64,000 nucleotides of DNA. Origin: Pisolithus tinctorius (Eukaryota > Basidiomycota > Agaricomycetes > Boletales > Pisolithaceae). The stretch covers positions 310,001 to 374,000 of the forward strand of contig JANFAH010000014.1 of the NCBI GenBank assembly GCA_024663395.1, in the 5' to 3' direction. Of this stretch, positions 35,101 to 47,700 are shown piece after piece (positions within the stretch are counted from its first letter, which is position 1; the number at the start of each line of letters is the position of its first letter). The translations under genes and the position numbers were made by a program. The notes below the pieces were generated by a model. The model had not been told where the DNA came from. It did no database searches and was given only the letters and a program-made list of their open reading frames with translations.

Positions 35101-35478
35101 CGCGCAGTCCAGGTGGTAGGCGAAAAAGTAGTGCAGCAGCTTCTGCGCGCACGCGCCGAAGGCGAAGACAACATAGCAACAACAGGCGACCCGAACGCAA
35201 TCGCGGTGATATTCTCGTGCGTAGTTCCTACGTTTGCGCGAAACGTTGCCGGGAAAGCTAATACCGTCTTTCTCGGTCATTTTCGTCACTCCACCTTTTC
35301 TGTCCGGATGTCATTCGCATCACCCATGCATCTTTCACGCTCGTCGATACGTTTGTGCGGGCGATGTGGGATATTGGCGCTGTATTTGACTTGACATGGA
35401 CACCCATGGTGCCTGCGCAGGTTGGGAGGCATTGCTTCCATAGTTGCCTTTGTACTTACGTGTCGTCTTGCACGATGA
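32194..35478 (+). CDS. GPH/SUT-type sugar:H+ symporter
   Basis: Glycoside transporter of the GPH/sucrose-carrier family, plasma membrane, 767 aa. Thirteen exons: 32194-32359, 32425-32523, 32577-32722, 32768-32834, 32889-33003, 33055-33198, 33249-33330, 33386-33402, 33493-33825, 33915-34002, 34097-34744, 34876-35216, 35421-35478. Family marks: SLGMSRSGMAAVFLAGPLSG, GLIVQPMIGIIADNSKSRFG then RRRP, and the second-half SALAWFPVLFYTSLYIGELY. A 17-nt microexon (33386-33402, CLIQFF) is needed to join exons 7 and 9. The 32835-32888 intron ends in AAG. Between helices 9-10 and 11 sits a very long acidic loop of about 215 residues (34.1-34.75 kb), enriched in D/E and R. Substrate is probably sucrose or another alpha-glucoside, as known for fungal relatives; not proven by sequence. 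Confidence 0.88.
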
Positions 35479-35619
35479 CTGAGGGTTGGCTTGTAGGCAG
35501 AGATGAGGATAATATATTTTTTCTTCCTGTGCAATGACACCAAGCGCTCCCTAGTATTGGTGGAAGCGTTACCACTTTACAAGTAGAAGTCGACAAGGTG
35601 ACGTAAGCAAGTAATTTTT

Positions 35620-36399
35620 ATGTCCTTCAAGCTCCTCCGCCAACTCGCGCGCATACCTGGGTGCACACGCGTGCACGCTCCCCCATTAGCTCAATCGACG
35701 TGGGGGACGACGTACCGCCGTGGAGACAGTTCAAGGTACATTCTCCGGAGATATCTACACGGGACTTCTAGTGCGTATTCCACCCTCTGACGTTTCCGTA
35801 CCATGTAGGCTCACGGCGTATATCTTACACTTCTGTCTGATGGAACAGTACGACAGCATGGACAGATCACGCGCCCGGAGCCAGGAACAGGGTATCTCTC
35901 CTCCGTTTCTCCATTAACCACGATATTTCGCTCACCGTTGGAGGATAGTATAAAACTCCATTTCAAAGATCACAAGGGAAATCCCATAAAGACGATCGAA
36001 GCTCGCGAAGGCGACGACGTTTTATCACTCGCCCACGAATGGGACATAGACTTAGAAGGTGTGTGTTTCTAGTTTCCGCCGCTACTTCTGCCATTCCCTC
36101 ACGCTCCGTCCTTTCTGAACTTATTGCATGATGCTGTTTTTCTCCACTTCATAGGTGCCTGTGAAGGCTCGATAGCATGCTCCACTTGTCATGTTATCCT
36201 CCAACCCGAGACGTATGACACCCTTCCAGAACCCTCCGACGACGAGAATGATATGCTCGACCTCGCATTCGGACTTACCGACACCAGTCGTCTTGGGTGT
36301 CAGGTACAGGTCACGAAAGAGATGGACGGCACGGAGATTCGGCTTCCGAGTGCTACGAGGAACATGTTCGTGGACGGGAAAAAACCAACACATCATTAA
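35620..36399 (+). CDS. yah1: Mitochondrial [2Fe-2S] ferredoxin (adrenodoxin type)
   Basis: Matrix electron carrier for Fe-S cluster and heme A synthesis, 182 aa. Exons 35620-35770, 35849-35891, 35949-36058, 36155-36399. The N-terminus [20 protein letters not shown] is a clear mitochondrial presequence. The fold follows: [18 protein letters not shown], the Fe-S loop [14 protein letters not shown] (Cys-x5-Cys-x2-Cys) and the fourth ligand in [15 protein letters not shown], then [11 protein letters not shown]. Exon 2 is only 43 nt and adds the conserved HG.IT.P..GTG linker. Exon 1 runs on to 35770, past an internal gtacat that would break the frame. Intron 2 was placed so that GTG|IKLHF is restored. 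Confidence 0.92.
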
Positions 36400-36539
36400 T
36401 CCACACCTTGGCTCGTTGTCGTCTACCTCGACCCGCCGAGATCGCGAACGAGGAGTGTGGGAGTTCAGTACTCGACCAAGGTACTTTCCCTGGGAAAGCC
36501 GTACGTTTGAATTGGCAAGGCGTATGTTCTGGCTAATTT

Positions 36540-37830
36540 ACACTGTCGAATGTGTGCCGTACTTGCTACGCAGCTGTAATAAACACCCGTCGTCGTCATT
36601 GTCTTTGTTCGCTCTCATAGCAAGGTACTCTGCATGCATTATTGCCACTTTTTGGTTTTCCGATTCAAATACAAAGATCTAGATCACCTCGCGCACCTTC
36701 CGTAGTAAAAGAAATCTGATGTCGTGCAGCTCACAATCATGAAAGCCAAGGTCGAATGTGCATAGCGCATCCTCTCGATCACCTTGGATAAGTGGAGCAA
36801 CCGCCATTGCGTTATGGCCGAACCCAGAGAGGCTTGACGTGTATGTGAGTGAACGTGCGCATGGGGTAGTGAGAATGCAGAGTCACCTCCTTGACGTCCC
36901 CTATCGCAGATGTAGGGCTTGAAGTGCACCTGATTTCCTCTGACAGCAGAATTTCAGTTTTCGTTGTATCGTCCGGTGTCCACGACTCGAAGGACTCAAC
37001 ACTGACCTCTACGAGCGGAAGTCGGCCGCGGATTAGAGCGTCACAGGGCACAAGGATGGCGTAATGCTTAGCTAAGCAATCTGATTCATACTCCGAAGTA
37101 CTTAAGGAGAAGATCATCTGAGATTGTGGATTGATATTCCTGTGTGATACCCCCCTCGCAACCCCATAGCGAAACTGACGAACCTGCAATAAATCTGCCG
37201 TCGAATGCTATAGACACCCGAGATTGGTACTTATGGATCGACAATTCTGAAGACAAAGACTTGGAAAGGTTTTTGTCTTCGGAATAGTCGATACATAAGA
37301 TTTTTTCCCTTGCTCGCGACGAACAGTTGCTGGCCATCAGATGACCGGGCCAATGGAGTGATGGGCCCCGAACTGGTTGAATCCTCATGGCCCGAACCAA
37401 ACAAGATATCGCCACCATGGGTGGTAACGCCAGAGTGTGGAAGGGGAGGGAGAAGTCGAATACCAGAAGTGCCAATACCAAAGAGCCAGGCGTTGTAGTA
37501 CTAGTCTGCAGATACAATTTCAGTGCAGTCGCTCGCCTCAATACAGAACTGCCGTGTTCTGTGAACTCGTGCACTTTTTCATGAGTGGCTGCATTCCAGA
37601 CGAAAGCCTGGTCACCAGTCGCTAGTCACTACCGCTACTCGCATGCATGGTTGGTCCCTGATGCTGTTCGTCTTCAATCTTCTATCGACGAATATCACCG
37701 TTGGCATGTCCTCCTACGACCCGACTTCGATTCAGGTCCGCAAAGGTGACTGGCCATACATCACCATCACTTTGAGATACAATTTCAGTCCGCTTCGCAT
37801 CTTAACCACCGCAGCGAACTGTCAATAGAA
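36540..37830 (-). pseudogene. Decayed WD40-TPR protein gene
   Basis: Minus-strand sequence keeps many pieces of an Agaricomycete WD40-plus-TPR protein but in different frames and with stops. From the 5' side: WPVTFADLNRSRVVGGHANG then an in-frame TAG after DIRR; GDQAFVWNAATHEKVHEFTE in another frame; SSDGQQLFVASKGK; SRVSIAFDGRFIAGSSVSLW; LPLVEVSVESFESWTPDD; then a TPR-like part with GDREDALCTFDLGFHDCELH, a st­op codon, and IFVFESENQKVAIMHAEYLA. At least two frameshifts and three stops separate these blocks, so no splice model gives one protein. Presumably an ancestral copy sits elsewhere in the genome. The 5' limit is uncertain and may extend toward 38.6 kb. Confidence 0.72.
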
Positions 37831-39486
37831 CAGACTTGGCCTCTCTGACTGCCGGTAAGTGCCGATCGCCATCGCTGATAAGCCCGCCAACACAGCTTGT
37901 TCTGGAGTTTAACAAGGGAAAAGAACGACGCATCGACAGACTTACTCGCAGCAGCCAATATGTGATCTACACGTCCCTCAAGCTACATATCGGTATGGAT
38001 CAGGGCTCACGACCAAAACACATCGTGCTCTTCAAGATCAGGATATCGATGAAGATTTGGTAGTGGACCGTTACCATTCTAGTAATGATCCCTGATTACA
38101 TGCCTCATAAGTGCCAGTGTTTTCCTTTGCACGAAGTCATGCATGGGGCGAGGGTTGGTGGAAATGTGTCGAAGGGTTAGCAGAAACTTGTCAAGGGGTC
38201 GGCGAAGGAAGGCGCAGTCTATCAATGCCTTCTGCCCCGTGATCGCTTCCGACAAATCCTAGGGTCTCTCCGTATCCTCACACTTCTCGATACCCCCCAA
38301 ACCTCCACATCCTCTCTCCAGGATCTGAATACTGTCTACGAAACCAAGGCCTCACGCGTTGATAAGACATATCTGGGTCGCACCCCTTAAGTCTATCATC
38401 ACCGACCGACATCTCATCCATCGATGCGCGTGTTAGTTCGATACAGGCGGATGCGAAATAGAATTCGTCCCTTGTAGCTGTGAAGAGGCCGTGGCATTTC
38501 AGGTTATCCAAATTCAGGGTGTCTGACTCGGTTCCCACTTCACCGGTGAAAGGTGCCTTCTTCAATTCCCAGTTACACGGCACTGTATCCGAATGCTTCA
38601 ATGTTGATGGCATCGCGATGGAAGGTATGGATAGTTTAGATACCAGACTCATCGATTGACCCTACATATCGCGCGCTTTACGTTTTTAGAATTGCGTTCC
38701 TTACATTCTGCACTTGCATTGATGAAGGAAGCCATCTGGGGCCTTGAGCCACACGTGTGAGTATACCATGTGCAGGATGTTGCCCATCCTTCGACCGTTG
38801 ACATGTTTTATTTCGCAGTGCTCGTAGGTATAAGACATCATCTTGCGAGATTGGACATACGCTTGTCGTCATTAGTGATGTCGTTAACGAAAGTGATGTT
38901 CTAAGCGGGCATAAAGTCGTAGAGTCAGAAGACTACGTATGCACCCGATGAGGGACGCCGACGTCACGGAAATCCCAAATCGCCTCTGGGCCGAATGCGT
39001 GTCATGTGTGGGATTGGGACTCCACCAACCATCACCCGGGTCAACAAGGTTGGATTTCCGGAATAATGGGATTTGGACATAACAATGTTTTTGACTGTTC
39101 TCTGTCTGTCTGGAGTAATCACGAGCAATCACCGGCCCCGCATAGTACGTGTGGGCACACATTTCATACAACAAATACCTCAGATTCCAATAAACGTAGC
39201 AGCTAACTGTCATATACTGGCAACCGAACACTTTCTCCCCTTGTCACCTTCGTTTGACCCTCACCGCCAAGGGTGATAGGTGTTCTGGGTGCTCACGGCA
39301 TTTGCGTTCCTAGCTCGAGGCGGTGAATCCCACGTGAGCATTGCCATGGATCTATCTGATAAGTTGGGAAAACAGCGCATACTCCCGGGACCGTGTTTCA
39401 GGTAACATCACTCACCCATAACTACTTGTCCTGCCCATTAGTAGCTCCCCGCCGTCTCAACACCCATTCGTGCTCTTGACCATCCG
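37831..39486. other. Unresolved region, probable gene remnants
   Basis: About 1.65 kb with open frames on the minus strand (38278-38652, 38678-38872, 38884-39231) that look somewhat protein-like but carry no domain I recognise and do not splice together. They may be the decayed N-terminal part of the WD40-TPR gene or of another lost gene. The right end is the amidase promoter. Confidence 0.35.
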
Positions 39487-41808
39487 ATGTATTCGGGCAT
39501 GCGCTCTCTATCACAATTGATGGCTTGGATTTTGGTAGGGCTTTCGCTCAGTTCCGTTGGGTGGACGTCCTCTGTCTTCTTCACCACATCGGCGCCCCCG
39601 CCAGATCTTTATGAGGCATCCGTGCCAGAACTTCAGGCAGGGCTAACGTCTGGCCAATTCACGAGTGTGGATCTAGTCAAGGTGCGCAACTACCATGCTC
39701 ATTCGGGAAACAATCCGCGCCAATACCTTGGCAATTCCTTTTCCTCCACCCGCGGAATAGCTCATTTTCCAGAGGGGGACGTTGTCACCCAAAACCAAAC
39801 ATAGCATGGTGGCGTCGTTTGAGTTCATTTCGTTGCTGATCTTTCCTCTACAGGCTTATTTTGCTCGAATCGAAGAAGTAAATCTGCAAGGCCCAAAGCT
39901 ACGCGCTATTATAGAGACCAACCCGTCTGCATTAGAGCAAGCCCAGGCTCTTGACTTTGAGAGGCTAATTTATGGCCGTCGGAGCCCGCTGCACGGCATT
40001 CCTGTGCTCCTCAAAGATAACATTGCTACAGTTGCTTTCGAAGGTACGTGATGTTTGTGAAAGAAAGAACAACCTAAACATCGTAAATTTCAAGGAATGA
40101 ATACAACCGCGGGGAGTTACAGTCTCCTGGGCTCCATCTTCCCCGACGAGGCTGGTGTAGTAAAAAGGTTACGCGCAGCTGGAGCAATCATCCTCGGTAA
40201 TTCGAACTGAATCTGTGACATTTAGTAAGTGTTTGACTGCGTGATCTGCAGGAAAAGCCAACCTCTCAGAATGGGCACACATGCGAGGGATCCTAGCAGC
40301 AGGGTGGTCAGGACGTGGCGGACAGACGACCAATGCATACTACCCAAATGCAGATCCCTGTGGCTCTTCATCTGGGTCTGGTGTAGCGTCGTCGATCGGT
40401 TTGACTGCTGTCTCTTTGGGGTGTGTGTTACCTTCGTTGGATACATACCCATTCCCCCTTTATAACCCAAGTACAGCACAGAGACGGATAGCAGTATAAC
40501 ATGCCCCGCCTCAAATAACAATGTAGTCGGCATCAAACCTACATTGGGTCTGACTTCGCGTGCAGGAGGTACAGTTTACCAATGACCATAGCTTCCAAGT
40601 GTACTCATCTTCACTCAGTCATCCCTATCTCGGAACACCAAGATACGGTCGGGCCTCTCACCCGTTCCGTCGTTGATGCAGCTATCGTTCTTAGCATCAT
40701 CGCAGGTCCCGACCCAAACGACAACTACACTCTTGCCCAACCATCCCCAGTTCCTGACTATACACTGGCATTGAATACTAGTTCCCTCATCGGTAAACGT
40801 CTCGGTGTACCGCGCACTGTGTTCTTGAACGACACTATAACGGGAAATGATCCATATGTTAACGTGATCTTCTCACAGGCACTTCTGACATTGCAACAGT
40901 TAGGTGCAACGGTTGTCGATCCCGCTGACCTACCGTCCGCATATGAGATTGTTGCTTCCAAGAATGAAACCATTGTCGCTGACATTGACTTCAAAGTATG
41001 TACGAGCAGTTTTACATGTTTTTGCAGAACCGCATCTAGCGTCCGCCACTACAGGTACAAATCAATGATTGGTTTGAAAGCTTGGTCGAGAACCCATTCA
41101 ATGTGACTTCACTGGCTGATCTCATTGCGTTCAACGATAAATACCCCGCCCTCGAAAAGCCTACTGGATACATAGATCAATCGGTGTAAGGGTTTCTTCT
41201 TCTAATATTTAGCCGTCCGAATCGGCTAATTTCTTCCACCACTTATTTGTACAGATTGATTGAGTCGGAGGCGACCACTGGCCGCAACGCGACCTTCTTC
41301 GAGGCTCTCGCATTCGACCGGGAGATGGGGGGAAGTCAGGGCATCGACGCCGCTCTAAAGCAATATAACCTGGATGCTCTGGTATTGCCCGCTCCTGGTT
41401 ACACGAGTACACCAGCTGGTAAGGGGTTACTGTCCATCCAAAATAGAAGGGGAAAAGAAGAAAAAGAGCTAACCACGTCTTCATGTACTTGCAGCCATTA
41501 TCGGGTACCCAATCGTCACAGGTATATTCCAGACGGTACTTGTCAAGCCAGGCACTAATAAAACGAAACCAACAGTCCCACTTGGGTTCTATCCCGACAA
41601 CGTCACCATCGGTAGCGCAGGACCGAACACCATTTACCCAGCCCCAGGCGTCCCGATTGGTCTGTCGTTCCTTGGGACGGCGTGGAGTGAATACAGCCTC
41701 ATAGGGTTTGCCTATGCGTACGAGCAGAAAACGATGACTAGATTGCAGAGGAAAGCATATGCTGCCGCTATTCCTCAGACGCAGCTGGCAGATGTGATTG
41801 GCCAATAA
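39487..41808 (+). CDS. Secreted amidase-signature (AS) family hydrolase
   Basis: Amidase-signature enzyme, 559 aa, ten exons: 39487-39681, 39854-40043, 40095-40196, 40252-40420, 40477-40568, 40619-40995, 41055-41185, 41255-41418, 41495-41521, 41576-41808. It starts with a signal peptide (LMAWILVGLSLSSVGWTSS). The Ser-cisSer-Lys triad is visible: the Lys in IPVLLKDNIAT and the two Ser in CGSSSGSGVASS; the downstream GPLTRSVVDAA and IGYPIVTVPLG are family marks. The 40044-40094 intron ends in AAG. Several NxT/S sites agree with secretion. Hydrolyses an amide bond; natural substrate unknown. It is related to fungal extracellular amidases rather than to GatA. Confidence 0.88.
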
Positions 41809-41987
41809 AGGATGAGGTCGGCTTAATGCAAGGATTTTTAGGAAGGCGATGATATGTGACGATGAACGTCAAAAAGAGAACAAAAGGATACATACGGTGG
41901 AGTGGTACATAAATTGTCAGTGTCATGGGGTCGCCTGGTAATCTAGTGAAGCCATACTTAGCGGTCAACTCCGTCTGACCAAAAGTT

Positions 41988-42628
41988 TCATAACTTAGAG
42001 ATAGCAGGAGCGGGGGTCTGTTCTGCTAACTTCATCAAGTTAGATCTCAACACTCCATTCATCGGAGTGCTCCTGCGGGAAGCACTCTCCACAAAAACGT
42101 GGGTATATCCGCCAACAGCACAAACCATGTCAGACACCTCGTTCCTCTCTTGGAAGGAGGCTTTCGATTTGAACACCCCCACTTCGTAGGTAACTGAACT
42201 GGTTCCAAGACGAGTGACCCTCAGGCCAAGGTCCAGTACGTCTGGAAATGCCACAGGTGAAAAAAACTAGGACCGTCATCGAAAGCTATTTTCACGCTGG
42301 AAAAACTGAAAGTAGACAGTACCTCGCAGAACGAGGAGACAACAAGTCCGATGTGTTCGGATTTCATGGGATCCATTCCACATTGTTCGACGAGGTAGGT
42401 ATTTACGATTGCATCGAATAAGTGGTAGTAAATTGCATTATTGACATGTCCGTATTGATCATTGTCGCTCCTGTAATTGCCGAGTGCAAAAGCCAAGAGT
42501 ATGTGATACAATTGTATCTCTTTCAGTAAAGATTGCGGTGAAAGACAAGCAAGGAGTACGAACCAGCGTGTGCGATATGTGAGGAAGAATGGATAGTCTG
42601 TCCTCAGGCGTCGCTTTTTATCATCCAT
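41988..42628 (-). CDS. Hotdog-fold acyl-CoA thioesterase (4HBT family)
   Basis: 163 aa; exons (minus) 42628-42564, 42470-42323, 42266-41988. The N-terminus MDDKKRRLRTDYPFFLTYRT leads to the active-site motif DNDQYGHVNNAIYYHLFD, with the Asp and HVNN of 4-hydroxybenzoyl-CoA/acyl-CoA thioesterases. The second intron was set by the junction SSFCE|FFSPVAFPDVLDLG, which restores the family sequence; two other AG acceptors nearby would cause a frameshift. Expected to hydrolyse an acyl-CoA thioester, in cytosol or mitochondrion; chain-length preference unknown. Confidence 0.86.
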
Positions 42629-42789
42629 TGTGGCGTGTTCTCGGAGGTCGTTGAAAGCGTGGCTATATTAATGAATGTTCCGATTTCCGATCCGATCCAA
42701 GAGCACCGCCACCAACTTGCCATGTGGTTCACACGTTTGAATGTCTCTTTCAAGTTGAGGTGCAACTTCAAACCTCTGCGGTCGACGTT

Positions 42790-44312
42790 ATGGTCATGAG
42801 CCTCTCCGAACCAACAACATGCCACTTCGTATGTCTCTTCCCAAAACATGAAGCATATACTATTGGAAGATCCCTCATCCGTTCATTTCGTTTTTAGGCA
42901 TCAGATTGGGCTGCTAATGCCCTCACTGCAGTTATCATATTTGGCCTCTTCGCATCCTATATTCCACAGGTGAGTTTGATTTCCACGCACATGTATCAAG
43001 GCGACCATTTATTTGGTAACCTTTCATCAAACCGTGTCCGATTCTAAACTCCAGCACCTACGCATCATTCGAGCAGGCACGTCCATCGGTTTTAGTCCGT
43101 GGTTTCTCCTTCTAGGCAGCACGTCCTCTGCGGCAGCCATGCTGAACATGTCAGTACTCCGTACGAATTAACTAATTGTGCCCGCACTCATTTAAATGAT
43201 ACAGTATTACGATGCAAGGACCAGTGCTGCGTTGCTGCTTAGAAGTGGTTCGTTGTATTTTGTAAGAGCTGTGTACGTGCTGACCCTACCGATCGCATAA
43301 TTTAACAGAGTTTCGGAAAGTGCGCTGAGATTACCTCAGGAGTCCTCCAAGTTGGTTCCCAGTGGTTTCTATTTTCTATGATGTACGTCACAGTCAATGC
43401 ACAATACGACTTTCTTTATTGATGAGTCTGCAGTCTGGTGCTTTACATGGTGTACTACCCTCTCAACCACAAGTACGTTGAACTCGAGATCGACATGCAT
43501 GACTCACGTCCGGTCCAACGTGTGCGATCAGACATAAGGAGTGATGAGTGGCGGCTCTCCGTCATCGTGTCTTGGGCTGTGGCCATTCATCTGTAAGTAT
43601 TTTTCCGTCTGTGCTCTCGTGAGATATTAACGTTTCTCTTTTAGCGCCTTCATCACCTTTACTACCTTCTTCCTCTTATTTACTACCGGTCCTTTACCCG
43701 ATCCCTCTGGTCCACGTCCTCACCAGATTGAGCTCTGGGCAGCATTCCTTGGCATCAGTTCAGGTATTCTTGCTGCAATTCAATATGCCCCCCAACTGCA
43801 GCGCACCTACCGTCTCAAACTTGTCGGCGCTCTCAGCATACCCATGATGGTTATTCAAAGCCCTGGTGGTGTCGTGATGGCCATATCCATTGCTATGAGG
43901 CCCGGCACCGACTGGACAAGTGGGTTTTAATCTCCTGACCATCATGTCACCTCTTGCCATGGAGAATAGTTGGACTGACAAGAAAACCCCTGTAGGCTGG
44001 GTCATGTACGCGGTCTCTGCTGTTATGCAAGCCTGTTTGCTTTTGATGTGCCTTATGTGGAAAATACGCCAGAGAAGGCTTCACATAGACGATTTTGGTC
44101 GTCCTCTGGGTCAACCACCATCTCCTGGTTCTCCTGGTGCCCAAAGCATACTCCCAGCTGAAAGCGACGATGAGGAATTTGAAGATCACGTTGATGTAAG
44201 GGTGGTCGAAGAATCGGGCGAAGCTGGCGAAGATACGCCACTTCTGAAACCCCTTGATAGGGTCACACACAAGGGTGGGATACTCGGGTGGCTGGAACGC
44301 CTCCGATCATGA
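42790..44312 (+). CDS. PQ-loop repeat membrane protein
   Basis: 357 aa in eight exons: 42790-42828, 42898-42969, 43055-43149, 43205-43247, 43309-43382, 43434-43592, 43645-43919, 43996-44312. Two PQ-loop repeats are visible: FGLFASYIPQHLRIIRAGTS with GFSPWFLLLGS, and LAAIQYAPQLQRTYRLK with SIPMMVIQSPGG. About seven membrane helices, then an acidic cytosolic tail (SDDEEFEDHVDV). PQ-loop proteins include lysosomal/vacuolar amino-acid exporters and SWEET-like sugar carriers; this subgroup is uncharacterised as far as I know. The first exon is short (13 codons) and was accepted because it gives an ATG and a correct phase; the internal Met at 42796 is an alternative start. The 43920-43995 intron has donor gtggg, chosen to restore WTS|WVMYAVSAVMQ. 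Confidence 0.82.
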
Positions 44313-44730
44313 TATACCTCCTCTCCTATATTGGTTGCGTCGTTTACTTTTGATTATTACTAGTGCAGATTCCCTGGATTTAAAGGTCCATTCATTCTGC
44401 AGACTTAGACTTTGTTCGCCTTCGCCACAATTTGGGCTTTGAGCCTCACGAAAACTTAAAGAAACAACTATGTTCTGTTTTTTAATGCCTGGGAACAATA
44501 TCGTAGACTATTGAAAACTGACCTACAGTTTTCTCGCGTGCGGGCGATGTACCACCTTCCATCCATATTCCAAGGACATGATCGGTCCTAATATCTAAAA
44601 TTTCAAACAGTCATCGAGTAACATATTCACGTGTGTAATTTACAGGTAACGGTACGCGTCAAAGTGCAGCCTGACAACGAGCATAGAGCTGAATGTTTTC
44701 ATCTTAGGTTAACAGTCGCTCGCAAATCAA
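44313..44730. other. Convergent intergenic region, no gene
   Basis: 418 bases between two converging genes. I see only 3'-flanking sequence. Confidence 0.5.
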
Positions 44731-47700
44731 TTATTGCAAGGTAGGTGAGGCCAACAACCTCGAAAATGCAACGATGTGGGTTTCGCAGATCGCGGAAAAG
44801 TAAAACTCATGCTCGGAATTGTGAGGTTCAACCAGGTTGTGAGCTATCTCGTGCGCCAGAGTGAAGAACCTATCACGCGAAATCAAGCCGTAGCCACAGT
44901 TAAAAATATGCAGCGCTTACCACGATATCTGGGCCTGTGAAAGGTCGCCTTTCTTGACGTCTTCGTCATCTTCAGCGAAGGGTCAGACGTATTGGGGGAG
45001 AACTGAAGATGTTAGACAAACTACTTACGCCACGCTTCAAAATAACGAAGGTTTAAGAAGATACTGCCATTGCGGTTGAAGGCAATTAAGCCTCCAGTCG
45101 AGTCACAGAAGATGTGCAGCGCGGTTGTCGGGAGACCATAGACCTTGCCCAACGGGGTTATGACATGGATGAATCGCGCGAGTACTTCAAGTTTCCGTGT
45201 CATGAAAGTTGCTGTTTCCGGTACATCTGCGATTTTGTTAGTAATTCCTCGACGTGACGACGAACACAAAAGAGATAACCTTTCGTAACGAAAACCTTGA
45301 TGTTGCCAACAGTACTCAAGTGGTCCAATTCCCCAACCTGACCAGAGACGTCACAGTATCCTTCGTCCAAAGATTCCTTGATAATTTCCATCTTCTGTCT
45401 GTTGCGAAGGAGCTTTCCTTGCTCCGGCCGGCATGCCCTTATTGCCATATTCACATTGGCGCCTGAAGAGCCATGATTAGCAACGAACAAAAAGCAGACA
45501 TTGACTCACGAATGTCGGTTTGAGGAGTGACTTCCCGTGAACGTCTACAACGGTTTGTAAGAGGATCAAATGGCCCACTACAGACTTACTGTGATTGTAC
45601 GACGCTTGTGACCTCTTGTAAAAGGTTCTGCGGAGCCATTCCAACCAATTTGCGTGATAAGTTCTGCAACGTGCTACTGAGGGGTTTCGTTCCCTGTGTG
45701 GCCTGGTCGGAGGTCGGTTCGGGCTCCTTCAAGATATGCTGGGATGATTGTGGTTCCCGTGGAAGGGGAAGAGCCGGAGGAGAACTCGGGCCAGTTTCCC
45801 ATCCTCCCGGAATCTCCGGACGTCGTACAGGGGGTCGTGCACGAACGGGGGCAGTGCCGGGATGAGTCGAAACGGGTGGGGTAAGTGTTTCGACTGAGTC
45901 GGAACCAAGATAGCGATTCTTAGCTTCCTCTGCCATTTGTTTCTCGTGTTGCTGCTGCTTGAGAATCTTATCGACTGCATGATCAGTCAGAGAGAGAATA
46001 ACCTGGCTAACGATGTAGACGTGCCGTTGTAGCCTCGTCGTCTTAGTGCCTTCAAGTCGGTTGACAAAATAGTCATAAAGAGCAATGCATCGTTGACCTT
46101 CACCGTCTCGAACAGCAACCGGCACAATGATGTTGCTACCCTGCGTGAAATCGTTGGGAATGTGCCATGGGAATAACAGGGCGGGCGACTCACTCATACA
46201 TGTCCACCTGTCCGCTGTAGGAAAGCCATAGCTCTATGACCCCCTGCCCGATCCGCTTCGCAGCAGCTGACGCATCCTGCGTGCGCGTCGACCGAATGCT
46301 ATCCGAGTCGAGGGTTTTGACGATTGTCAGTTTCCCAAATACCCTAACCTTGAAATTGTCCGGTTTTGAGAGCCATGAAAGAGAGACTTTCGTACGAGCA
46401 TGCGTATGCTCGTGGAGAAACAACGGGAGCCTTTCCAACACAAGTGCACGTGTTTCTGCGGCGATCTTTGCATTGGGTATTTCGCGGCTAACTTTGCACT
46501 CCTCCCGAACGACTGCACTCAAAGGTTTGCATCCAAGCCAGGCATAAAAATCTGGCATCGTCAGTTAACGACGACCGGACATTGCACGCACCGACTTACT
46601 CTCTAACAGGTCTTCTTGAGGTGCGGCAAAGATTGAATCTCCGAACAGTTGATAGGCATTGGTATCGTCAGCAATCACGATGTCATGCGCTTTGAGCAAG
46701 TTGTGCTGGAATTCCCATCTATCTTCATCTAGTTCTTTTGTACTGTCTGTAACAGTCTTGGTGGGTTTCTGACGACGAATACCGAGCAAAATCGGGGAGG
46801 TCTTCATTTTGTTGACAATGACCGCAGGCAACAGACGCCGATTCACAGCGAGATTACGCAGCTCCGTCAGGAAGCTATGTATAGGTTAGGTTGACTTCAT
46901 TTATAGTTCGACAACACTCGCACTTTTCGAATCCTCCCGCCATATCATAGAACCTTCGGGGGTCAGCCAGCAGGATCCCAGCAACCTCTTCCACGGATGG
47001 CTCATTCTTTGAGCCACATGCACTAAGGAATCGGTTCGCGTTGACCCCAAAGTCGACGAAGATAAACAACTTTGAATGAAATTCGCCTCCGGTCGGTTTG
47101 CCCAAATAACATTGAGAGGGAGCTAACCATCGTACGGGTTGCGAGCCTGATCCTTTGCTCGGCACGATTGGTATCTTCGACAGCGTGGTAAGTTGAGCAG
47201 GGTGGAAACCTACGTAATTGTCAACTGATGTAAACGTCCAACAGTCTGGAGAAGTACTTGTGACGCGTTCAGACAGTATTTCAAACCATTGTCGAGCCAT
47301 GGCTTCGTTCTGAGGAGGTGTCTTTTCCAACAAGGAAAGGAGCATAGATGCTGGTGGATGTTCTTGCACCCCAAGCTTACCCGCAACATCTTTCCGGTTG
47401 TCAGCTTGAACAACAGAGAACCCCAAAAGCTTCCACTGAGGGTTCCCAAAAACCTTGTACATGGGTTAGTACCGAGATACAACGTTCGTAAGCAATGATG
47501 TACCTCTCGAATGGTGCCCAAATGAAAGCCATCTTCATTTTCCGCAGGTATAAATGCAACATTCGCGAAGTCATCGGGCGTATAATCAGGGTACCTCGCC
47601 GGAATATTGTCACACAAATACTTGAACGCTACCGTCCTGACAGCTGCATCTGGGGAGCTGCAAAGCTGGACGATGGTACCTAAAGGCGGAATGCGCAGTA

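Noticed and set aside
42604..42849. Minus-strand ORF over the thioesterase/PQ-loop intergenic region
   Set aside because: It overlaps the first exon of the PQ-loop gene on the other strand and has no family match.
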